DNA of 64,000 bases from Marsupella aquatica (lineage: Eukaryota; Marchantiophyta), in NCBI GenBank assembly GCA_973895155.1, contig OZ316898.1:11222001-11286000 (forward strand), written 5' to 3'. This document shows, in pieces, positions 55,239 through 64,000 of this stretch. A program made the translations under genes and the position numbers. The notes below the pieces were generated by a model that was not told where the DNA came from, searched no databases, and saw nothing but the letters and a program-made list of their open reading frames with translations. Within the stretch, counting starts at the first letter, position 1; each line of letters opens with the position of its first letter.

Positions 55239-56183
55239 ATGGCGCAGCGAGGGAAGAATTTTAGCCCACCAGAATTAAAGCAACTATGCTATTCATACTT
55301 GGAGATTTCTCAGGATCCATGTGTTGGCTCGGGGCAGAAGAGAGAGAATTTTTGGGAGCGTGTCAGGGAGCACTACGATAGAAATAAACCAAGAGGTCTT
55401 GAAAGTAGGACCTCAAAATCTCTCGAAAGCAAGTGGGGTGATGTGCGGAAGGCCACGACTCGTTTTATTGGATGCTACAAATGTGTTGAAGATCTTGACA
55501 TTTCTGGCACCAACAGCGACGACACATTGATCAAGGCGAAAGAACTGTACAAGACACGACATTCAAAGGGCAAGGAATTTTCCTTTTCTGTGTGCTACGA
55601 CATCCTGAAGGACTGCCCAAGGTGGATGTTGCCAGAAGACCAAATGTCGAAAGGAAATGGGAAACGCAAGCAGTCAATGTCGACACCAAGCAAGGAACAA
55701 GGGGAGAAGGAGTACACAAATTTGTCAGATGAGGGGCCAAACTATGTTCAATCCAAACCAGAGAAGGAGCAGAATGAGCAGGAGAGCTCCCAAGGAAATT
55801 CGAGCAAGAGGCCCCTTGGAAGCAAGCTGGCAAAGGACAATGCCAAGAAAATGAGACCTCATGAAGATGCATTCAAGATGGCTGCCCAAGCTCAGAAGGT
55901 GATGGCTGAAACAGGTGTGCAACGTTTGAGGGTTCTGGAGAGCCAAACATTCATGAATATGCTCACAATGCCAACAGAGCACCTTGACAACGAGACCTTG
56001 GATTTTTTGAAATTGTGGAGGACAGACCAAATGACCAAGTTAAGGGACAGGATCTCTGTCGGGAGCATTGGAATACCCTCCCCGTTGCCACCAAGGGCGT
56101 CCAGGAGTTCCCTTCCAACTCCATTGCCTAGCGATGAAGATTCTTCACCTATAGATGAAATTGACCCTCTATCCCCCCAATAG
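55239..56183 (+). CDS. PIF/Harbinger ORF1: Myb/trihelix-like, NAM-associated-type protein
   Basis: An intact 314-aa frame (ATG at 55239). The N-terminal 110 residues match the DNA-binding ORF1 proteins of plant Harbinger elements: an acidic-aromatic helix (CYSYLEISQDP), then GSGQKRENFWERVREHYDRN and SLESKWGDVRKATTRFIGCY. A NAM-associated-type block follows (SGTNSDDTLIKAKELYKTRH, FSFSVCYDILKDCPRWM). The middle is rich in Lys, Glu and Ser, with a Lys/Arg-rich segment before KMRPHEDAFKMAA that could act as a nuclear signal. In this superfamily the ORF1 product is needed with the transposase, for DNA binding and nuclear entry. Unlike the transposase it has no break. Confidence 0.88.
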   Translation: MAQRGKNFSPPELKQLCYSYLEISQDPCVGSGQKRENFWERVREHYDRNKPRGLESRTSKSLESKWGDVRKATTRFIGCYKCVEDLDISGTNSDDTLIKAKELYKTRHSKGKEFSFSVCYDILKDCPRWMLPEDQMSKGNGKRKQSMSTPSKEQGEKEYTNLSDEGPNYVQSKPEKEQNEQESSQGNSSKRPLGSKLAKDNAKKMRPHEDAFKMAAQAQKVMAETGVQRLRVLESQTFMNMLTMPTEHLDNETLDFLKLWRTDQMTKLRDRISVGSIGIPSPLPPRASRSSLPTPLPSDEDSSPIDEIDPLSPQ

Positions 56184-57288
56184 TGACATAATATTGGATG
56201 TAGTATTTTTTTGTCACAATCTTAGATGCGTATGTACTCTTGAAAATTCCAAATGTTAATAAAGTGGCCCTAGTTATGTTCATTCATATCTGACTTTGTG
56301 TGTGGGACTAGTCCAAAATTGTGAAGCCTGTATTTCACGAAGCTCACAGTCACGCTCTGTACAAGGTCCTCTTGGTACTGCAACGTCAGGGAATTATTTA
56401 TGGTCTTGTCTCCCACGGTACAGACCTCTGTATGTACAGACTTGTGAGCTCATGTGAATGCTCCTGCAATTTGTGTGATCTGATGGCAACCCTTGATCAT
56501 GTACAGTGAAAGTCGTTGGGCCTGGAGCTTTTCCTCTTCTTGTTGTGCAAACTTACGGGAGCTCGCCATAATTGCATTTTCGTGGTCACCTTTTTTAAGC
56601 TTGAGCTTTTCTGTTGTGCAACCGTGGACTCGTTGTTTTTCGGGGCTGGGAGAACTACCGACTCGGTCATCAAGGAAAGATGTCAATCTCAAGCTCTGAA
56701 AGCTCCACTGCTCATTCAAAGCCATGCCCCTCCATAGTGAAGCCCGTAGTCAGGAGAAGTCCAATTGCAAAAGAGAAGGCCACACAGTAGAAGAGACAAC
56801 AAACCCCTAGAGTTCATTTTGTCTTGAACGAGGGGCAGCCAATTCGTTTGAACAAGAGCTTCTTCACAGCATGGAGGACTCAGGGGACAATGAGGAAGAC
56901 GATAAATAAGTTTGACACTACCTTGAGCAAAAGGTTCGTATGCAGCAGGCTCAGTTTTAATTATGTTTGTTGTCTATCAAAAATTGACAGAGTATGTTGT
57001 GGGCTTATGTTGCACGTACTCTGTGTGCTGCACAGGTCTACTTTGTATGATGAGCGAATGGAGTTTGGCGTAGCAAGCTGTGGAATACGAGTGAATGAAG
57101 TGTCATTCACATTATGAGTTTTGAGCACCTTCATCTCACAGGGTAGCATTTAGACTCTGAAACATTTTCAGTCTACATAGTTCAGACGTCTCAATTTTGT
57201 ATACACAAAACTGAAATAAAATGCAGGCACTTTATTGCACATCTCATGATCACATATTCTGAATGTACAGTCCTACAATATTTCTACA

Positions 57289-58615
57289 CTACTCCTCTAA
57301 TCCAATGTCACCCTTCTGCTTCCATAGATGTTCCATTAAGTCATTTCGCAGGGCATTCCAACTGCTTGCATTCTCGAGCTCTCTTGTGGCAGCTAGGTAG
57401 TCCCTCCATGGCATTCTTCCTCTCTGCACTGCCAATAAAGGACCAGCCTCAATTCTAAAATCTTCATGTTCCTCCCCTCGCTCATCCTCAATGATCATGT
57501 TGTGAAGGACAATGCAGGCCATCAGAATTGTATGCACTCGCTCGAGATGCTAAGATCTTGCTGGTTGTTTCACAATTCCCCATCTAGCTTGCAAAACCCC
57601 AAAGGCTCTCTCCACATCTTTTCTGGCAGCCTCTTGGCACTTGGCAAAAAAACACTTCTTCTATGATTGGGGCTTGTGAAAAGTCGTGACAAAACAAGAC
57701 CACTTGGGATAAATGCCATCAACCAAGAGGTAGGCTCTCTTGTACAATGTGCCATTAATGTTGTAGTTGAGTTGCTCATAGTGCTGGTGCAACATGTCAT
57801 TCACCAGAGGAGATCGGTCCAATACACTTAAGTCATTGTTCCCACCAGGCAAGCCAAAGAATGCATGCCAAATCCAAAGCTCTTGATCTGCAATTGCCTC
57901 TAGAACTATTGATTTGTTGCCATCTTTGTCTGTGAATTGCCCCTGCCAAGCCACAGGGCAATTTTCCACTCGTAGTGCATGCAGTCTAGCGAAGCAAACA
58001 TTCCGGGGAATCCTCTACTCTCGTTCACAGCCAACAAGCGCAGGAAGTCACTCCTATCTGGCTTCCTCAGGTACTTCTCCTCATACAATTGCCGAATTGC
58101 CAAGCAAAACCTATACAATGACTTCCTAGCTGTAGATTCTCCAAGCCTACAATACTCGTCTGTTGCATCTGCACCAATTCTAAATGCCAATTGCCGGAGA
58201 GCTGCAGTGATTTTCTGGAGACCAGATAACCCTATTTTGTTGGCAGCATCTCGCCTCTGTTGGAAGAAGCTGTCATGTGCACAAATCGCTTGGTGAATTT
58301 TGTGGAATAGTCTTCGTGTCATCCTAAACCTACGTCGAAAGTCCCTATTGTCATACGTACAGGGCTCTGCAAAGTAATCATCCCAAATTACTTGATGTCC
58401 CCTCTATTCTTCCGATCTTTGTTGGGTCTCTTGCCAAGCACTGATCCACCACCTCGTTTGTGCTCTTTCTGCTGGATTGTACCAAGCCCTTGGAGCGACA
58501 AGGGACCGGTCAGTATAGCCTTCTCCCAGAAATCCTGCTCCTCTTCCATTGAATTCTGCTCAGCTTCAATCTGCAATCGCAAATTCAACCTCCATACTTC
58601 AAGGCGATCCATCAC
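57289..58615 (-). pseudogene. PIF/Harbinger transposase (DDE, plant-transposon type), decayed
   Basis: Read on the minus strand in pieces: an N-terminal part from 58615, a helix-turn-helix-like region with RDFRRRFRMTRRLFHKI, and the catalytic core. The DDE residues lie in ASLDCMHYEW, LVDGIYPKW and DVERAFGVLQARW, and the C-terminal end is MACIVLHNMIIEDERG to 57289. Breaks: a change of frame near 58400 (indel or possible intron), one base apparently missing in an A run at about 57961-57967 just after the first Asp motif, and in-frame TAG codons at 57661-57663 and 57550-57552, the second where Trp is usual. All catalytic residues are still visible, so the decay is recent. Confidence 0.9.
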
Positions 58616-58945
58616 AAAAAATTGGATGAAATTGGTCAGAGTTCTTTTGTTGCAAAAAAGCTTCGCGGGCGCAGGCTATGGAGTTTCGGCATGACGAACG
58701 TCCATTCTTGATTCCCCGTGTTTTTGCATTCTCTCGGTCGAAACACTGCACTCCCGTGTGGTGGACGGTGTTCGAACCTGAGTTGCTGAGGTGCGAACGC
58801 AGGTTAACCCATTTGCAGGTGCTGGTTTACAAGGCACGGGTGCAATATCATGCACCCGAACCATATCGGGATGCCGGCTTCCAAATGGTGGCAGAAGTTT
58901 TCCCTTTGGCAGCCCTGGGCCGCTAAACCGGTGTGGATGCTCTAA

Positions 58946-59448
58946 CCCAGGTGATGACTGGCATTTATCTTGGGGGGGTGGGGGGTATTGGGGGTCTTTT
59001 GGACTCATTGTCTTCCAGGGTTATTTACTAGGTAAAGCAGTTTGGGGCAGAATAATGGTGGGGTAGGCTAGTAAAACACGGATACCTTAGAATAAGCCAA
59101 ACACAACGCTGGTATTGACACTTGGAAATACCGCAGGATTGCCAGAGCTGTTTCTTCGGGAAAATGGCAGGAAAACGGAGTGCAATCACTGATTAGGGTG
59201 TTATGTTGATGTCGGTAAGGCATGTTGAAGCCTCGACTGTGCTCTCCCGTTGTTAGAAGCATCGCAGCACGAGGAAAAGAGCTCTGGAAGACCGAGGATT
59301 CCGGAGAGACCTTCTGTTTGTTCTCGGCCGTTAGCGAACGACAGACGTACATCATCATCACCATCATCAGTGAGAAGGTAGACAAAAGCATTGCCCCCGC
59401 AAGGCGCTCAGGGGAGCAACCATTTACGTTTTGCCCGGGCGGGCCAGA
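58946..59448 (+). promoter_or_regulatory. Presumed promoter and 5' leader of the metaxin gene
   Basis: About 500 bp between the Harbinger target duplication and the metaxin ATG. A G-rich stretch lies at 58974-58999, and ttttggactcattgtcttcc at about 58996 is also found on the other side of the Harbinger element (about 54653). A catcatcatcaccatcatca run at 59350-59369 is leader-like. No TATA box is assigned. Confidence 0.4.
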
Positions 59449-62400
59449 ATGGCGGACAAACGCCTGGTGCTGTTCCTCCGCACCGCCGCTTGGGGATTAC
59501 CCACGGCTTGCCCGACATGCCTCCCTTCGTACCTCTACCTTAAGCTCGCTCGCATTGCCTTCACACCTCAGTTTGCGACTTTCCAGCCTGATTCAGGTCT
59601 GCCCCTCGCTTCTGCATAACATGGTCCGCGCTTTCTACGTCTTGTTTGTGCTCATTGATACAGTTGGACTGATTCCGTCTCTTCTGCCGTTAGTGCTTTC
59701 CTTCAGTTTTCATCAGATACGTCGAATATGTGCAGAATGCTGGTTGTGGGGTCGTCTAGGACTGCCCTTTGATTTTCCTGAAAGATTACAGAATTCTCAC
59801 ACGATGTGTTTTGCCTGAATGGATGGTCGAGGATTATTCTTCTGGCGGGTCGTTGGATGAACCCCGCACTTCTGTAGCTATGGGTGAAAAAAGTGCAAGA
59901 TATACATGCTAGACACGGTAGGATGGGAATATTTTGATCAGGTCTTGATTTGGAATTGAAAATTCTCGAAATTCTTGGAATTGATGTCATCTGGTTTTTC
60001 TTTATGCAGAAGACTTACCCATACTGGAGTACGGTGACCTAGTCGGTTATGGAAACGAAACCGGCGGCATTTTTGAAATTCTTAGAAGAGAGAATATTGT
60101 AGACCTAGATCATGGATTAGCAGATTCGGACAAGGCAGATTTGAATGCGTACACCGCGATTGTGAGTTCTTGGCTAGTTGACGCTCTCACATACGAGCTG
60201 TGGTTGAAGGAAAACGATGCTACAGTTGCCGTAGTATACTTCTCGTCCCTTCCCTGGCCTATCAACAAAGCTCTTGATTGGAAACAGAGAAGATCTGTAA
60301 TGGCCCGCCTCGGGATAACGACTGAGAACGTCACAGAACGTTCAGCAGAGGTACTTTACTATTGAAGTGAGTGTTTAAGCTTTTAATCATTGAGAGTGGG
60401 ACAGTAATTCATTAATCGAACATAAGGGTCCGAATTCTGGGGTTCATATGAGAGCACTTTGGCCGTTTCTAAATGCGCTATACAGAACGATGTTTCGGAT
60501 ACTCTTCATACGAACATCACATCCTGGAGGCTCTAACTTGTCGATCTTTTCAAGGGCAACTTTATAGGTTCACAAAGATTTTAAAGAGAAACGGTAAGAG
60601 ACCAGTCACCTTTGGTTGGGGGAATGCGTTTGAGGAACAAGGAAGTTCGATGCCTTATATATACGTACTTTACACTGAGCGAACACAGCAGGTCAAGCTG
60701 ACCAGCACCTGATAGATACTAGTATATGGCTCTGGGAGGGAAAGTAGTGCGTGAAAGGACCCCTGGTACACTTTCGTCATTACTAAGCATAATTCGAAAG
60801 ATTATAAGGAACTTCAATCATCCATAATTCTTTGTGTTTTGCTTACCTTACGTTCAATCTCATCTCGCTGAGAATCCTGTTTTCTCTAGCTCTAATTTGG
60901 CATCTTGCATAAAGCATCTAGTTCTTCAAGAAACACATATTCAACGCACTTTGTAGCTTAGAAAAACTTCATCGCTCTGATTTTCACGAGTGACAATTAT
61001 CTAGAATTGATGTGGGCATTCCAACCAAACTGACGAGGTGATAAAGTTGGCCTACTAGTCCTTGTAGTGGCTTCATCCTTTCTTCCAGTAGTCTGACATT
61101 CTCCTCTCTTGAGCCTTTTGACATCCCTTTTTCAAAGTCATAGTTTTCTTTGATCTTATGTTTGCTTGGATATTAGCTTTGTACTTGGTAAGATGTGGGA
61201 CTAGCCGTCAAGGAAGCAGTCCTCAGATACCTCCCTCGGGCGCACTCGTTTGTGCACTATTTTCCTTCCCTTAAATGGCCTCAAAACGTTATGGCGGTCC
61301 TCAGATACCTCCCTCGGGTTAACGGCACAGAAGAAACGCCTGGTTTATTGCAAGAAGGAAGTTGCCAGTGGCTTGCAAACCCAAGATAGGTCTTTTAGTT
61401 GCTAAATATTGTAATTCTGATGGGAACAGTTGTACAGGAAAGCTGCTGCAGCATATGAGGCACTTGCCATGCGCCTAGGCGATCAGAAGTATTTTGTGGC
61501 TGGAAGGTGAGACTGTCATCATGAGCTCCATCCTGACCAAAGTGGTGTTGTCCTCTCCTCGCGGGGTGAATCAGAACTAAGGACTAAGGCATGTGTAACC
61601 GTTATTATGCGAACTCGATCTAACGGGCACAGGTCACTGTCCGGTAAATCTTTAGTTTTTTACCAGTAAAAGTATGTTGTTAGAACATTACAACGGGTTA
61701 TAGAGACTCCAGATTTGGCTGGAAAGTTGTTAGTGATGTCAGTGGACTGTTCATGGTCGTGTTGGCTGGGCTAATCTTGATTGGTACTGGATGATTGCAG
61801 GGCAACCAGTCTTGATGCAATGTTCTTAGGCCATATTCTTTTCCTTCAACAAGCACCGTTGGTACTTTTTCTGCCTACTTATACGTTGAATTTTTCTCAT
61901 GGACCCTTGTATTTCTCATGCTTTTGAAACTGTCCCAAGGAGGTTCTTCAGCACTTCTAACCAAGCTTCTATGAGGGGCAAATCCTGCTCTCCTTTCACT
62001 TTGCAGCGAGGACTCTCAGAAGTAACTTGATGTTAACTCAATGCTGAGTTGCTCACTGCTGCAGGAAGTATCTCGTTTAAGGCGGGAGCTGAGTAAGCAT
62101 ACAAACTTGCTGAACTATGCTGAAGTGATGAAGACCAAGATCTTTGGAGATATGGTTTCCCCAATCATGCCAAAAATCCGGACATCGGTAACAGGAACCA
62201 GTACAGCAAGTAGCATGAGTAGAGGTCAGTATCCAAACTGTGTGCTTTCGTACGATATCCAGGATTGCGCTTTGGGGCTTACGATGAGTTTTGTCGAGTG
62301 TCAGCTTATTGTGAAGTGTTTTGTCTACGAAACAGGTCCTACGGGGACGTCTACGAAAAAAAATACTAAGACGAGAAGCGACAAAGAGAAAGTGTTCCGG

Positions 62401-62517
62401 AAACGGGCAAAGTATTTTATAATTGCCCAAGTGGCTGCTATTTTGTTGTATGTTGTCTTTGCCGGCATTGAGGTCGAAGATGAAGGCATGGAGGATGATG
62501 GTGGTGTTGACGACTAG
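59449..62517 (+). CDS. Metaxin, mitochondrial outer-membrane import component, six exons, about 322 aa
   Basis: Plant metaxin is a SAM37-like protein of the outer mitochondrial membrane that helps import and assemble beta-barrel proteins. Exons: 59449-59596, 60010-60350, 61430-61506, 61801-61861, 62065-62224, 62336-62517, all GT-AG and in phase. The thioredoxin/GST-like N-terminal domain has WGLPTACPTCLPSYLYLKLA, then LPILEYGDLVGYGNETGGIF and VSSWLVDALTYELW. The GST C-terminal-type helices include YRKAAAAYEALAMRLGDQKY, SLDAMFLGHILFLQQAPL and KHTNLLNYAEVMKT. A basic stretch is followed by a membrane anchor (AQVAAILLYVVFAGI) and an acidic tail, so most of the protein faces the cytosol. The length fits Arabidopsis metaxin (about 315 aa). 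The last intron (111 nt) has no stop and is divisible by three, so its retention would add 37 residues before the anchor. Confidence 0.93.
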
Positions 62518-62535
62518 TGTGCATCAAAGAGAACG

Positions 62536-62541
62536 AATAAA
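62536..62541 (+). terminator. Polyadenylation signal of the metaxin gene
   Basis: AATAAA 19 bases after the stop codon, the best near-upstream element in the 3' flank. Close to the stop, so a short 3' UTR or an additional downstream signal is possible. Confidence 0.45.
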
Positions 62542-64000
62542 AGCCTAACTCATCTTGAAAGTGAATAGCCTTCTATGACTCCGTTTGGAGGCTGCTTACA
62601 AGTTATATCAGGACGTCTGATGCGATCTCTGATGACTCAGACAACATTATCTGTTTGGCCTAAGAGGGGACAGATCTGCCCTAGATTGGTAGTAGGACAG
62701 GATTCAACTTGGCTACAGTGAAAGGGAATTTCTGCAGAAAGCCTAAATAGTGGTGCAGTTAGCAAAGGAGCAGCGATTGTTTAGACACATAAAATTTGGA
62801 ACTTAGAGGAAACGAGGGTGTATCATAAAGTACAAGATCTTGAGGCATACAAAGTGAACTCTGGGAGCCCATGACAGTAGTCCTTTGCTCTCGCGGACCT
62901 TCAAGATTCGAACAATTTTGCTCGGCATGACTAATTATCACACAGGCGTTAGGGATAAGCCCCATTTGACAAGATCCGTTTGGACCCTTTCATTTGAAAA
63001 GAACTACTCCAAGCAACTCCCCGTACTATGTTTATTACGTCAGGTTATTGAAGGCTGTTCCCAACGATATTCTCTCGAGCTCGCTTCCAGTTCATCTGCT
63101 CAAATTCAAATCCGAGTGAAATGTGCATCTTAGAGGAATCATAGAACTCATTCGCACAATTCTGGGACACTGCAAGCAACCATAGAACTCGTTCGTACAA
63201 TTCGGACACTGAAAACTTCACACCGTAGTTGCCGAGAAGTTTTCTCTGTTTTTTTCCTGATGTGGGACCACGCTAGTTTTTACTTGTACACGTGATTCAA
63301 ATTCAGTGGCCAAGAAGGTATTAAACATGAAGGATTAGCCTATTTGAGGTAATTCAGATCAGAAGTTGTGCGCCCATGTCCTCCGGTACTCTGTCCTTTG
63401 ACACGATGAAGCAACTCGATAACCTACCAGGTATCCCGCTCATTTCATATCCAGCTGGGGTATCAACAATGGCATTCTTTACACTATGTTGTGAGTATGA
63501 TCATTGTAACATAGATAGTTATTTGAATGAGACCAGATATAGCCTCTTCCACGCGTGATTTCCTGTTCTTGCTTTGTGGTTCCCAATTCCATTGGAATTC
63601 AACTAGGTGTTGACGTCTGTCAGGGTGGAAGAAATTCCTCTGGAGGTGAAATCACCAAGTTTGATTATGCGGAGGCCTTTGTAGCCACAAAACGTGCGAC
63701 AGTCCAGATGCCTTTGCCTAGTTCAGAAACTTGCACTGCAACAAGAAATGGAGACCTAGAGAAATGGAAACGCAGTATCATAAGTCGTTCGACACGGCGA
63801 TTTACGAGTCAAATTGAGAAGTGTAGTAATTCGTATGTTCCTTATGGGTCAAATTGAAAGTTAAGCAATTGCTGTAAAATTCAGCAATTGGTATGATAAG
63901 ACTATGAGCTACAATCGGGAGTCGTTTGCTCGAGTCGATCCTATGATTCAGGACAGGACCAGCATGATTGTTGTGCACATTCCACGCCCGCAGTGGCAGT
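62542..64000. other. No recognisable gene at the window end
   Basis: Two short plus-strand frames (63376-63558 and 63555-63857) show no domain and no splice pattern I can support. A duplicated unit of about 42 bp (atagaactc(a/g)ttcg(c/t)acaatt) lies at 63140-63210. Part of a gene continuing past the window cannot be excluded. Confidence 0.35.

Larger units (their letters stand above)
54811..58942. mobile_element. PIF/Harbinger DNA transposon, 4132 bp, TIRs and TAA target duplication
   Basis: The ends are gagcatccgcaccggt (54811) and the inverse accggtgtggatgctc (to 58942), 15 of 16 identical, directly bordered by TAA on both sides (54808-54810 and 58943-58945), the typical 3-bp PIF/Harbinger target. 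Inside are the two expected genes in convergent order: a Myb/NAM-associated-like protein (plus) and a DDE transposase (minus). The transposase is broken, so the copy needs help from elsewhere. It ends about 500 bp upstream of the metaxin start. Confidence 0.93.

Noticed and set aside
63376-63857. Two short plus-strand frames near the window end
   Set aside because: No domain or convincing splice pattern links them. They might belong to a gene outside the window, but the sequence here does not show it.

Overview
This is nuclear DNA of a land plant. The evidence is a class II (CYC/TB1-CIN) TCP transcription factor, a plant-type metaxin and a multi-exon copper amine oxidase, all with GT-AG introns where introns occur, set among Ty1/copia, PIF/Harbinger, SINE-like and many small inverted-repeat transposons. 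Bacterial operons, rRNA genes and convincing tRNA genes are absent. I cannot fix the species. The very long TCP protein makes a non-seed plant (bryophyte, lycophyte or fern) a reasonable guess, but this is inference only.

Layout. 1-8.6 kb: gene-poor DNA with one SINE (1694-1839), an EF-hand (calmodulin-like) gene relic on the minus strand (3639-3881), dispersed repeats and a solo LTR (7397-7735). 8.6-13.6 kb: a Ty1/copia element with 5' LTR, primer-binding site, gag and most of pol. It is inactivated by an in-frame stop and an altered protease motif, and it is cut off inside the reverse transcriptase. 13.6-25 kb: repeat-rich DNA with a retroposon, a CATCTT minisatellite, a 1-kb inverted-repeat element, a MITE and a 1.45-kb foldback element that holds a second inverted-repeat element. 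25.4-30.7 kb: a GC-rich leader followed by an uninterrupted 1091-codon TCP gene. 30.7-46 kb: no recognised gene, but a perfect-looking hairpin, minisatellites and more retroposons.

46.5-50.8 kb (minus strand): a six-exon copper amine oxidase with every catalytic residue, whose third exon carries an in-frame TAG at the normal splice acceptor; a tandem acceptor 9 nt downstream would remove it. 52-54.5 kb: more copies of the inverted-repeat family. 54.8-58.9 kb: a complete-length PIF/Harbinger element with matching terminal inverted repeats and TAA target duplications, an intact Myb/NAM-associated-like ORF and a decayed transposase. 59.4-62.5 kb (plus strand): a six-exon metaxin gene encoding about 322 aa, starting about 500 bp downstream of the Harbinger insertion.

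The three cellular genes do not form a pathway: one is nuclear (transcription), one secreted or apoplastic/peroxisomal (polyamine oxidation), one mitochondrial outer membrane (protein import). Most of the remaining structure is the work of transposable elements. The items most worth checking are the amine oxidase tandem acceptor, the giant TCP protein with a decayed miR319-like site, the in-frame retainable metaxin intron, the 60-bp hairpin at 35.5 kb, and the set of small repeat families.
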